Shown piece by piece: positions 9,255 to 17,429 of a stretch of 64,000 bases of DNA. The stretch is from Clostridiales bacterium (GTDB lineage: Bacteria; Bacillota; Clostridia; Caldicoprobacterales; UBA3941). The stretch covers positions 16,554 through 80,553 of the forward strand of contig JAAYGY010000002.1 in assembly GCA_012735575.1 (NCBI GenBank), written 5' to 3'. Made by a program: the position numbers and the translations under genes. Within the stretch, counting starts at the first letter, position 1. The number at the start of each line of letters is the position of its first letter. The notes under the pieces were generated by a model, which was not told the DNA's origin, made no database searches, and saw nothing but the letters and a program-made list of their open reading frames with translations.

Positions 9255-9941
9255 ATGGAATTGGTATACAAGGGAAAGACAAAGGATATATACAAATTAG
9301 AAGATGGCAACTATATTTTTAAATTTAAAGATGATGTGACAGGAGAGGATGGAGTATTTGACCCAGGAGGGAATACTGTAGTATCAAAGGTTGAGGGTAT
9401 GGGAAAATCAAACTTAAGAGTTACTAAGTTTTTCTTTGATAAGTTGAAAGAGTTGGGTATTCCTACGCATTATATAGATGCAGATCTAGATAACAATACT
9501 ATGACTGTAATGCCTGCAAAGCTGTTTGGTAAAGGTGTTGAGGTAATACTTAGATATAGAGCTGTAGGCAGTTTTATCCGACGCTATGGTGCCTATGCAA
9601 AGGAAGGGCAGCATCTGGATGGATATGTTGAAGTCACTTTGAAGGATGATAAGAGAAAGGACCCCTTGATTACAGAAGATGGCCTTGTGATGCTTAACAT
9701 AATGACAAGGGATGAATATAAGACGATCAAAGAGCTGACCAAAAGGATTGCCCAAGTAGTAAAGGACGAGCTTGAAAGAAAGGGAATGGAATTGTACGAT
9801 ATAAAGTTTGAGTTTGGAAGAATTGGTGAGGACAACCATATAGGCCTTATTGACGAGATTTCTGGTGGAAATATGCGAGTTTATAAGAATGGAGAATATG
9901 TAGAACCTCTTGAGCTGGAAAGATTAATGTTTGGAGATTAG
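9255..9941 (+). CDS. purC: Phosphoribosylaminoimidazole-succinocarboxamide synthase (SAICAR synthetase)
   Basis: Joins CAIR and aspartate using ATP. The 228-residue length is normal. Signature segments are KGKTKDIYK at the N terminus, 'VILRYRAVGSFIRRYG', 'DPLITEDG' and the C-terminal 'LYDIKFEFGRIGEDN...LIDEISGGNMR'. ATG 9255 follows AAGAGGTGA. It is the first gene of the purC-L-E-F-M-N-H-D operon but is separated from purL by a riboswitch and terminator, so purL and later genes can be shut off independently of purC. Confidence 0.95.
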   Translation: MELVYKGKTKDIYKLEDGNYIFKFKDDVTGEDGVFDPGGNTVVSKVEGMGKSNLRVTKFFFDKLKELGIPTHYIDADLDNNTMTVMPAKLFGKGVEVILRYRAVGSFIRRYGAYAKEGQHLDGYVEVTLKDDKRKDPLITEDGLVMLNIMTRDEYKTIKELTKRIAQVVKDELERKGMELYDIKFEFGRIGEDNHIGLIDEISGGNMRVYKNGEYVEPLELERLMFGD

Positions 9942-9952
9942 TTGAATGTTTT

Positions 9953-10025
9953 GCTCATATAAGTCTCATAATAGGGTTGGGACGTTTCTACAAAATGACC
10001 GTAAATCATTCGGCTATGTATGAGC
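9953..10025 (+). promoter_or_regulatory. Purine (guanine/hypoxanthine-type) riboswitch aptamer between purC and purL
   Basis: P1 is GCTCATA (9953-9959) with TATGAGC (10019-10025). J1/2 is TAA, P2 GTCTCA/TTGGGAC, J2/3 GTTTCTAC, P3 AATGA/TCATT with loop CCGTAAA, and a C in 'GGCTATG' at the specificity position. The 3' junction has 'TATGTATG', a four-base duplication relative to the consensus. The 3' P1 strand plus GCGAAAC can pair with GTTTCGC in the terminator loop (antiterminator), so ligand binding should favour termination. Confidence 0.85.
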
Positions 10026-10046
10026 GAAACTATACCTGGAGGTTCT

Positions 10047-10091
10047 AACCCAGTTGTGTAGGTTTCGCTTAATCTATTCAGCTGGGTTTTT
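10047..10091 (+). terminator. Riboswitch-controlled intrinsic terminator before purL
   Basis: Ten-base-pair stem AACCCAGTTG/CAGCTGGGTT (10047-10056 with 10079-10088, one G-T pair) and T5. The loop holds GTTTCGCTT, which is complementary to the 3' flank of the aptamer. Confidence 0.85.
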
Positions 10092-10140
10092 GTTTATGGT
10101 GAGGATAACGGGTTATAAAACTACTAAGGAGGAGTAGAGC

Positions 10141-13100
10141 ATGAGAAGAATATTGATTGAAAAAAAGAGCACTGCTAATTCAGAGGCAAAGGAATTATAC
10201 GCTGAATTTAAGGATTATCTAGGCATTAAAAGTCTTGAGGGCCTTAGAGTTATTAATTCATACGAAGTATATGGTGCAAGGGATGAGGAAATAGATAAAA
10301 TTGTTGAAATGGTTTTATATGAGCCAGCATTAGACCTCCTATATGAAGACATGCCTCCTATCGGAAAAGCTGAAAAAGCCTTTAGAGTAGAAAATATTAA
10401 AGGGCAGTATAATCAAAGAGAAGCTGCAGCAAATGAATTAGTCAAAAACTATCTTGGTTTTGAACAAGTAAAGATTCAGCATTCAAAGTATATAATCCTC
10501 AAAAATATATCAGACACAGATCTAGAAAAGGCAAAAGCATATTATATTAATCCTACAGAATCAAGAGAAATTCCCCTTGATAAAGAGAGCTATATAGAAG
10601 AAGAGGACATAGGCGATGATGTGGAAATTGTTGAGGGCTTTATAGATATGAATGAAAAAAATCTGGAAAATCTCCTTAAAACAGTTGGACTAGCCATGGA
10701 TTTGAAAGATTTGCAATTTTGTCAGGAATATTTTAGGAATATTCAAAGAAATCCAACTGTTACAGAACTAAAAGTAATAGATACCTATTGGTCTGATCAC
10801 TGTAGACACAAAACTTTTAATACTGAAATAATCAATATGGAAATAGAGGAAGGCAAATTAAGGGAAGTATTTGAACAGGCATTAAAGGAATATTTAGCAT
10901 CTAGAAAATATGTATATGGAGATAATCCCAAACCTGTAACCCTAATGGATATGGCAACTATAAACATGAAAGAAATAAAGAAAAAAGGGCTGCTGAAGGA
11001 TAAGGAGGAAACGGATGAAGTAAATGCTGCATCCATAGAAGTGGATGTGGATTGCAATGGAAAGACTGAAAAATGGCTTTTGATGTTTAAAAATGAAACC
11101 CACAACCATCCTACAGAAATAGAGCCTTTTGGTGGCGCAGCCACATGTTTAGGTGGTGCCATAAGAGACCCCTTGTCCGGAAGGGCATATGTTTATCAGG
11201 CTATGAGAATAACTGGTGCTGCAGATCCAAGGTACAAATATGAGGATACTATACCTGGAAAACTGCCTCAAAGACAGATAACCCGAACTGCTATGGAAGG
11301 ATATTCATCTTATGGATATCAGATAGGAAGTGCTACAGGGTACGTTAATGAGTACTATCATGAGGGTTTTGCTGCAAAGAGGATGGAATTAGGTGCACTG
11401 GTTGCTGCTGTGCCAAAAGATTGGGTGCTAAGAGGCTCTCCTGAGGCAGGAGATTTGGTCATTCTGATAGGAGGACGGACAGGAAGGGATGGGATTGGTG
11501 CTGCTGTAGGCTCGTCAAAGGAGCATACTGAAGAGGCTTTAGGAAAAAGTGGTACAGATGTGCAAAAAGGTAATCCTTTAGTGGAACGAAAGATAGTAAG
11601 ACTTTTTAGGAACAAAGAGACAACAAGGCTTATAAAGAAATGCAACGATTTTGGTGCTGGAGGCGTTGCTGTTGCAGTAGGAGAGCTGGCTGACGGGTTA
11701 AAAATTGATTTGGATATGGTTTCCCTAAAATATCCTGGACTTAAAGATTGGGAAATTGCTATCTCTGAGTCCCAAGAGAGAATGGCAGTATTAATAGACA
11801 GGAATAACCTGGATAAGTTTATGAAACTTGTAGAGAGTGAGGACCTTGAGGGCGCCGTAGTGGCAGAGGTAACAGATGATAGCAGGGTCACAATGACCTG
11901 GAGAGGCAAAACTGTATTAGATTTAGACAGCGACTTTTTAAACAGCGGAGGAATTAGAAATAAAGCAGAGGTAAGAGTTCAGTTACCAAATGAGGATATA
12001 TACCTAAAGGGGGATCCAGAATATATCAGGGATGGAGACTTAAAAGGAAATTTCCTTAGAAATATAAGTGATCTCAATACTGCTAACCAAAAAGGATTAA
12101 TAGAGAGGTTTGACAGTACCTATGGTTCAGGAACAGTTTTAATGCCCTTGGGAGGGAAAAACAATATAACACCTCAGGAGGGTATGGTGGCCAAGCTACC
12201 GGTATTAGACGGAAAAACAAGTACTTGCTCCATAATGACCTGTGGTTATGATCCAAGCCTATGCCAATGGAGTCCTTTCCATGGGGGTTACTATGCAGTT
12301 ATAGAGTCATTGTCAAAGATAGTGGCTTTAGGAGGGGATTTCAGAAAGGCGAGACTAACCTTCCAGGAGTATTTTGAAAGATTGGGCGATGATCCAACAA
12401 AATGGGGGAAACCTTTTTCCGCCTTATTAGGAGCCTTTATTGTTCAAAAGAATTTGGATATACCGAGCATTGGCGGAAAGGATAGCATGAGCGGTACTTT
12501 TGAAGATTTAAACGTACCTCCTTCGCTTATAAGCTTTGCTGTAGTTACAGAAGATGTAAAAAATATTATATCTAGAGAGTTTAAGAAAACTGACTCCCAA
12601 GTGGTAGTTATAAATTTAGAAATTGATGAAAATGGTTTAATAGATTTTGAAGAGCTTAAGAAAAATTATACCAGAATAAAAGAATTAGTGGATAAAGGCA
12701 TTGTATTATCAAGCTCTGTGGTAAAGTTTGGCGGTATAGCAAGAAGTATTTCAGAAATGGCTTGCGGTAATGGAATCGGATTTGAATTTGATAACAATAT
12801 ACTAAGCAGGATATATAAACCCCTGTATGGATCAATTGTATTGGAGATAGAGGAGAAAGAGGCTGTAGAAGCCCTTCTTGATGGAATAAGCTACTCAATA
12901 GTTGGAAGAACTACAAAAAAAGAAGAGATTAGCTTAGGCCAGGTTTCCATTAGCCTTAAGGAAATTATGGAAAAATGGCAAAGCCCCCTTGAGGATGTAT
13001 TCCCTATTTATGAAGAAAAAGTTCAAACAAAGGAAATTCTATATGATGGAGGAAACAGGATAAATAAACCAACAGGCTTAAATATAGCAAAGCCAAAGGT

Positions 13101-13848
13101 TTTAATACCTGTATTTACAGGAACTCATGGTGAATATGACACTGAACTGAGATTTAAGGAAGCCGGCGCAGAGGTTGAGACCGTTGTGTTTAAGGGTTTA
13201 ACTAGGGACAAAATAGAAGACTCCATAGATGAATTGGCAAAAAGAATAAGCCAGTGCCAGATATTGGTCTTTGCTAATGGATTCATTCTGGGCAATGAAC
13301 CTGAAGGAGCAGGAAAGCTAATAAACATACTATTTAATCATCCAAGGCTTAAGGATGCTTTAAATAATCATATTTCCACAAAGGATGGCCTAATTTTAGG
13401 CATTGGTAGCGGGCTAAATGCTTTAATTAAATTAGGGCTTATAGAAAAGGGATGTGTATCAGGGCAAGATGAAAATTCAACATCTATCACATCAAATTTG
13501 TGGGGCAATTTTATATCCACAATAGTAGATGTAAAAGTAGTATCAAACCTTTCCCCCTGGATGAGTGGAATGAATGTGGGGAATATTTATTCAGTACCTG
13601 TTGCCACAAGGGAAGGCAGGATAATCTTAGGTAAAGAAGATTTGACAGCCAAGGGCCAAGTTGCGACTCAGTTTGTAGATATTAATCCCACAGGTTCGGA
13701 TTTGGCCATAGATGCACTTACCAGCCTAGATGGAAGGGTATTAGGAACTGTAAGCTTAATAGACAGGATTGGAAAGGATATTTATAAGAATGTACACATA
13801 AAAGGCGTACACAATATATTTAAGGCTGGAGTTAAATATTTTAACTAG
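10141..13848 (+). CDS. purL: FGAM synthase, single-chain type, with inactivated glutaminase domain
   Basis: A 1235-residue single-chain phosphoribosylformylglycinamidine synthase, FGAR to FGAM. The synthase half is intact, with 'TYWSDHCRHKTF', 'NETHNHPTEIEPFGGAAT' and a second AIRS-like repeat. The C-terminal class-I GATase domain (about 1000-1235) has lost its active site. Where relatives read GICNGFQAL, this protein reads GIGSGLNAL, with Gly1089 in place of the nucleophilic Cys. The terminal His-x-Glu (GHSER) is L1206-I-D1208. The 'GTNCEYD', 'PGGFSAGDEP' and 'SHGEGR' segments are also altered. No frameshift is seen. Prediction: NH3-dependent. ATG 10141 follows AAGGAGGAGT. Confidence 0.93.
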   Translation: MRRILIEKKSTANSEAKELYAEFKDYLGIKSLEGLRVINSYEVYGARDEEIDKIVEMVLYEPALDLLYEDMPPIGKAEKAFRVENIKGQYNQREAAANELVKNYLGFEQVKIQHSKYIILKNISDTDLEKAKAYYINPTESREIPLDKESYIEEEDIGDDVEIVEGFIDMNEKNLENLLKTVGLAMDLKDLQFCQEYFRNIQRNPTVTELKVIDTYWSDHCRHKTFNTEIINMEIEEGKLREVFEQALKEYLASRKYVYGDNPKPVTLMDMATINMKEIKKKGLLKDKEETDEVNAASIEVDVDCNGKTEKWLLMFKNETHNHPTEIEPFGGAATCLGGAIRDPLSGRAYVYQAMRITGAADPRYKYEDTIPGKLPQRQITRTAMEGYSSYGYQIGSATGYVNEYYHEGFAAKRMELGALVAAVPKDWVLRGSPEAGDLVILIGGRTGRDGIGAAVGSSKEHTEEALGKSGTDVQKGNPLVERKIVRLFRNKETTRLIKKCNDFGAGGVAVAVGELADGLKIDLDMVSLKYPGLKDWEIAISESQERMAVLIDRNNLDKFMKLVESEDLEGAVVAEVTDDSRVTMTWRGKTVLDLDSDFLNSGGIRNKAEVRVQLPNEDIYLKGDPEYIRDGDLKGNFLRNISDLNTANQKGLIERFDSTYGSGTVLMPLGGKNNITPQEGMVAKLPVLDGKTSTCSIMTCGYDPSLCQWSPFHGGYYAVIESLSKIVALGGDFRKARLTFQEYFERLGDDPTKWGKPFSALLGAFIVQKNLDIPSIGGKDSMSGTFEDLNVPPSLISFAVVTEDVKNIISREFKKTDSQVVVINLEIDENGLIDFEELKKNYTRIKELVDKGIVLSSSVVKFGGIARSISEMACGNGIGFEFDNNILSRIYKPLYGSIVLEIEEKEAVEALLDGISYSIVGRTTKKEEISLGQVSISLKEIMEKWQSPLEDVFPIYEEKVQTKEILYDGGNRINKPTGLNIAKPKVLIPVFTGTHGEYDTELRFKEAGAEVETVVFKGLTRDKIEDSIDELAKRISQCQILVFANGFILGNEPEGAGKLINILFNHPRLKDALNNHISTKDGLILGIGSGLNALIKLGLIEKGCVSGQDENSTSITSNLWGNFISTIVDVKVVSNLSPWMSGMNVGNIYSVPVATREGRIILGKEDLTAKGQVATQFVDINPTGSDLAIDALTSLDGRVLGTVSLIDRIGKDIYKNVHIKGVHNIFKAGVKYFN

Positions 13849-13859
13849 GAGGGTCTAAA

Positions 13860-14342
13860 TTGAAGGTAGCTATTGTTATGGGAAGTTTATCCGATAGAGA
13901 CTTAGGAAATAAGGTGACAGGAATACTAGATAAGTTTGGAGTGGACTATGAAATAAGGGTCATATCGGCTCACAGAACACCTCACACCGCCTTTGAATTT
14001 GCAGAAAAGGCTGAAGTGAGAGGAATTGAAGTCATAATAGCCATTGCTGGTAAAGCGGCTCATTTAGCTGGAGTAATAGCTGGTATTACCCACCTTCCGG
14101 TAATAGGCATTCCAGCAAAATCTTCAACAATGGATGGATTAGACTCCCTTTTATCTGTTGTTCAGATGCCAAAAGGGGTTCCAGTGGCAACGGTTGCTAT
14201 AGATGGAGGAGAGAATGGTGCTCTTTTGGCAGTCCAAATGCTGTCTTTGAAATATCCGGAGCTAAAGGAAAAATTAAAGGCGTATAAAATGGAACTGGCA
14301 AAAGACGTGGCTGAGATGGATAAAACCATCCAAGGAAAATAG
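13860..14342 (+). CDS. purE: N5-CAIR mutase / AIR carboxylase
   Basis: A 160-residue PurE. It has the N-terminal nucleotide loop 'VMGSLSDRD', 'VISAHRTPH' and a catalytic-region 'AAHLAGVIAGITHLPVIGIP'. TTG 13860 is the start, behind AGGAGG. No purK lies in this operon; class I PurE normally needs PurK to make N5-CAIR, while class II carboxylates AIR directly. The sequence looks closer to class I, so purK may be elsewhere or the protein may act with CO2 directly. It lies 11 bases from purL and from purF on either side. Confidence 0.93.
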   Translation: MKVAIVMGSLSDRDLGNKVTGILDKFGVDYEIRVISAHRTPHTAFEFAEKAEVRGIEVIIAIAGKAAHLAGVIAGITHLPVIGIPAKSSTMDGLDSLLSVVQMPKGVPVATVAIDGGENGALLAVQMLSLKYPELKEKLKAYKMELAKDVAEMDKTIQGK

Positions 14343-14353
14343 GAGGGAATGTA

Positions 14354-15688
14354 TTGAGTGGAATTATTGGAATGTATAGCCCTAACAGAACAGATGCATC
14401 CCAAATTGCCTATTATGGTCTTTATGCACTGCAGCATCGAGGACAGGCCAGTACTGGTATAGCAGTTAACAACTATGGATTTATTGATTACCATAAGGGT
14501 CAGGGATTAGTCAACGAAGTCTTTCCAAAGGATGTAATAGAAAGGCTTATGGGCAATATTGCCATAGGCCATGTAAGGTATGCTACAGGCCAGGACAGCA
14601 AGGATAAGAACAATGTAGAACCCCTGGTGGTAGGCTATAGAAAAGGAGCTCTAGCTCTTTGTCTTGATGGAAGTATTACAAATGCAAAAGCACTAAGGGA
14701 TGATTTAGAGGATAAGGGCGTAATATTCCAAAGTACTTTAGATGCAGAAGTCATTGCCAACCTAATAGCAAGGTATCATAAGGATAGACTGGAAGAGGCT
14801 ATTATAAGAGCCATAGATGATATAAAAGGGTCCTATAGTATAGTGATGATGAATGCCAACAGCCTGATTGTTGCAAGGGATCCCCATGCCTTAAGACCTA
14901 TGGTATTAGGCAGGGTAAAGGAGGGATATATTGTAGCCTCTGAAACCTGTGCCTTCGATACTATAGGAGCAGAGTTTATAAGAAATATTAAGGCTGGTGA
15001 AATGATAGTCATAGATGAAAAAGGGGTAAGGACTGTTCAAGAAAAGAAAGGAAAGATCAGCCACTGTCTGTTTGAATTCATATACTTTGCAAGGCCAGAT
15101 AGTTATGTGGACAATAGAAGTATATATACAGCTCGTATTGAAATAGGAAGACAGCTAGCCAGAGAAAGCCCCGTTGATGGAGATATTGTTATTGGTGCAC
15201 CAGATTCTGGAATAGTATCAGCCGTTGGCTATGCCGAAGAATCCCAAATTCCCTATAGGGATGGTTTAATTAAAAACAGGTATGTAGGCAGAACCTTTAT
15301 TGAGCCAACTCAAGAATTAAGGGAACAGGGAGTAAGAATAAAGCTAAATGTCTTAAAGGATAATGTAAATGGAAAAAGGGTTATATTGGTAGATGATTCT
15401 ATAGTAAGAGGAACGACAGTTAAGAGGATTATAGAATTATTGAAAAAAGCTGGTGCCAAGGAGGTTCATGTCAGAATAAGCTCGCCTCCTGTAACCCATT
15501 CCTGCTATTTAGGCGTGGACACTCCAAATGAAGAATTTCTAATGGCAAAGGGCATGACTGTAGAGGATGTTAGAAGGAAGCTAGGAGCTGATTCTTTATA
15601 CTATATTTCTTTGGAGGGGCTTATGAAGGCAATTGGAGGAGATGACGGATTTTGTACAGGCTGCTTTACAGGAGGGTATCCGGTGTAA
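14354..15688 (+). CDS. purF: Amidophosphoribosyltransferase with substituted glutaminase site
   Basis: Makes phosphoribosylamine from PRPP. The PRTase domain is intact, with PRPP motif VILVDDSIVRGTT. The Fe-S ligands of the Bacillus-type enzyme are present in 'HCLFEF', 'HSCYLGVDTP' and 'FCTGCFTGG'. The Ntn glutaminase domain begins MSGIIGMYSP, where the family has Met-Cys-Gly: the nucleophilic Cys is Ser2. The oxyanion motif HNGN is LDGS (Asp105 for Asn), and 'RYSTTG' is RYATGQ. In E. coli PurF, loss of Cys1 removes glutamine use but leaves NH3 activity. TTG 14354 is the only usable start, behind AGGAGGG. Confidence 0.93.
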   Translation: MSGIIGMYSPNRTDASQIAYYGLYALQHRGQASTGIAVNNYGFIDYHKGQGLVNEVFPKDVIERLMGNIAIGHVRYATGQDSKDKNNVEPLVVGYRKGALALCLDGSITNAKALRDDLEDKGVIFQSTLDAEVIANLIARYHKDRLEEAIIRAIDDIKGSYSIVMMNANSLIVARDPHALRPMVLGRVKEGYIVASETCAFDTIGAEFIRNIKAGEMIVIDEKGVRTVQEKKGKISHCLFEFIYFARPDSYVDNRSIYTARIEIGRQLARESPVDGDIVIGAPDSGIVSAVGYAEESQIPYRDGLIKNRYVGRTFIEPTQELREQGVRIKLNVLKDNVNGKRVILVDDSIVRGTTVKRIIELLKKAGAKEVHVRISSPPVTHSCYLGVDTPNEEFLMAKGMTVEDVRRKLGADSLYYISLEGLMKAIGGDDGFCTGCFTGGYPV

Positions 15689-15778
15689 TTATAGCATATT
15701 AAACAAGCATATTATGGTGACAGAGCAATAGCCGTTTAAATAGCAAAGAGGCTAAAATAAGAATAAAGAGGTGTTAAT

Positions 15779-16807
15779 ATGTCTCTAACATATAAAGACG
15801 CGGGAGTTAATAAGGAGTCTGGGTATAAACAAGTTCAGCTAATAAAAAAGTTTATTAGCAAAACCTATACTCCGGGAGTTATATCGGACATTGGGGGGTT
15901 TGCTGGACTTTTTCAGCTGGATACCAAGGCTTATGAAGAACCAATTTTGGTATCGGGAACCGATGGAGTGGGCACAAAGCTAAAAATTGCTTTTATGATG
16001 GACAAACACGATACCATTGGGCAAGACTGTGTTGCCATGTGCGTCAACGATATTTTATGCCAGGGCGCCAAACCTCTGTTTTTCCTGGATTATATTGCTA
16101 CAGGCAGACTGAAGCCAGAAAAAATGGCAAAAATCGTTGAAGGGGTCTCCAACGGATGTGTAAAGGCAGGATGTGCATTAATTGGGGGAGAGACAGCCGA
16201 AATGCCTGGCTTTTATAACGATGAAGAGTACGATATAGCCGGTTTTTGTGTAGGCATTGTTGATAAAAAAAATCTAATAACAGGTGCCAACATAAAGGAG
16301 GGAGATGTTATCATAGGGCTTCCCTCAAGTGGAATTCACAGCAACGGATATTCTCTAGTGAGGAAAATTGTATTTGATAAGGAGAAAATGGATGTAGATT
16401 CCTATGTACCTGAACTAGAAACAACTTTAGGAGAAGAACTGCTCAAGCCTACTAGAATATATGCAGATGTTATTATTGAGTTAGCAGGCAAGTTCAATAT
16501 AAAAGGAATTAGCCATATTACAGGGGGCGGCTTTATAGAAAACGTACCTAGAATGCTTCCACAAGGTTTAACTGCCTATATGGATGTAACCGTAATCCAA
16601 ACTCCGAAAATATTTAATATGATACAAAAATGGGGACAAATTGAAACCACTGAAATGTATGGAACCTTCAACATGGGAGTCGGAATGGTACTAGTTGTAG
16701 ATAAGAAAGAGCTGACAGCAATAGAAGAGCACCTGAAACATAAGAATGAAAAGTACTATGTGCTTGGGGATATAAGAAGGGGTAGTGAAGGAGTAGTACT
16801 ATGGTAA
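15779..16807 (+). CDS. purM: Phosphoribosylformylglycinamidine cyclo-ligase (AIR synthetase)
   Basis: Closes the imidazole ring, FGAM to AIR with ATP. It is 342 residues with the N-terminal 'TYKDAGVNKESGY', 'VSGTDGVGTKLKIA', 'GGETAEMPGFY' and 'LPSSGIHSNGYSLVRK' signatures of the family. ATG follows AAAGAGGTGTTAAT. The 90-base gap after purF holds no riboswitch or terminator that I can see. Its stop overlaps the purN start by seven bases. Confidence 0.95.
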   Translation: MSLTYKDAGVNKESGYKQVQLIKKFISKTYTPGVISDIGGFAGLFQLDTKAYEEPILVSGTDGVGTKLKIAFMMDKHDTIGQDCVAMCVNDILCQGAKPLFFLDYIATGRLKPEKMAKIVEGVSNGCVKAGCALIGGETAEMPGFYNDEEYDIAGFCVGIVDKKNLITGANIKEGDVIIGLPSSGIHSNGYSLVRKIVFDKEKMDVDSYVPELETTLGEELLKPTRIYADVIIELAGKFNIKGISHITGGGFIENVPRMLPQGLTAYMDVTVIQTPKIFNMIQKWGQIETTEMYGTFNMGVGMVLVVDKKELTAIEEHLKHKNEKYYVLGDIRRGSEGVVLW

Positions 16808-17424
16808 ACATAGGGGTGCTTATTTCTGGAAATGGGACTAATTTGCAGGCTATTATTGATGGCATAGATAGAGGAATTATTAAGGGAAAGATACAGGTGG
16901 TTATATCAAACAGGAAAGATGCCTTTGGCCTTATAAGAGCAAAGAAAGCCAATATTGAATCTTTGTACATAGATCCTGCAGGCTGTGATGCCGCTGCTTA
17001 TGATCAAAAAATATTATATGAGCTAAAGAAAAGAAATGTAGATCTAGTAGTGTTGGCAGGCTATTTAAGGATATTATCAAAGGAGTTCATAGAAGAGTAT
17101 AAAAATAGAATCATAAACATACATCCATCTTTAATACCAAGCTTTTGCGGCAGAGGATATTATGGGGATAGGGTCCATAAAGCTGTGCTTGACTACGGAG
17201 TAAAATATACTGGTGCTACTGCCCACTTGGTAGATGAAGGCACCGATACAGGGCCGATTATACTTCAGGAAGTGGTGAAGGTAGATGATAATGATAGTGT
17301 GGAGACACTGAAAGAAAAGGTTCTTGAAGTAGAACATAGCATTTTGGTACAGGCAGTAAAATTGTTTTGTGAAAACAAACTGTCTATAAAAGGAAGATTA
17401 GTAAGTATAATAGATGAGGAGTGA
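16801..17424 (+). CDS. purN: Phosphoribosylglycinamide formyltransferase
   Basis: Transfers a formyl group from 10-formyl-THF to GAR. It is 207 residues with N-terminal '[15 protein letters not shown]', the active-site '[10 protein letters not shown]' (catalytic Asn/His) and '[17 protein letters not shown]' with the catalytic Asp. The motif after HPSLIPSF reads CGRGYYG, a common clostridial form. ATG 16801 overlaps the end of purM (ATGGTAA), implying coupling. Confidence 0.95.
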   Translation: MVNIGVLISGNGTNLQAIIDGIDRGIIKGKIQVVISNRKDAFGLIRAKKANIESLYIDPAGCDAAAYDQKILYELKKRNVDLVVLAGYLRILSKEFIEEYKNRIINIHPSLIPSFCGRGYYGDRVHKAVLDYGVKYTGATAHLVDEGTDTGPIILQEVVKVDDNDSVETLKEKVLEVEHSILVQAVKLFCENKLSIKGRLVSIIDEE

Positions 17425-17429
17425 GGATA

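Noticed and set aside
11358..11909. 183-codon open frame on the minus strand inside purL
   Set aside because: It lies wholly opposite a strongly conserved coding region, has no ribosome-binding site and is low-complexity Ser/Thr/Pro, the expected shadow of purL.
15689..15778. A fourth purine riboswitch before purM
   Set aside because: The sequence has fragments such as AGCCGTTTAAA, but no P1 pairing, no TTTCTAC and no terminator.
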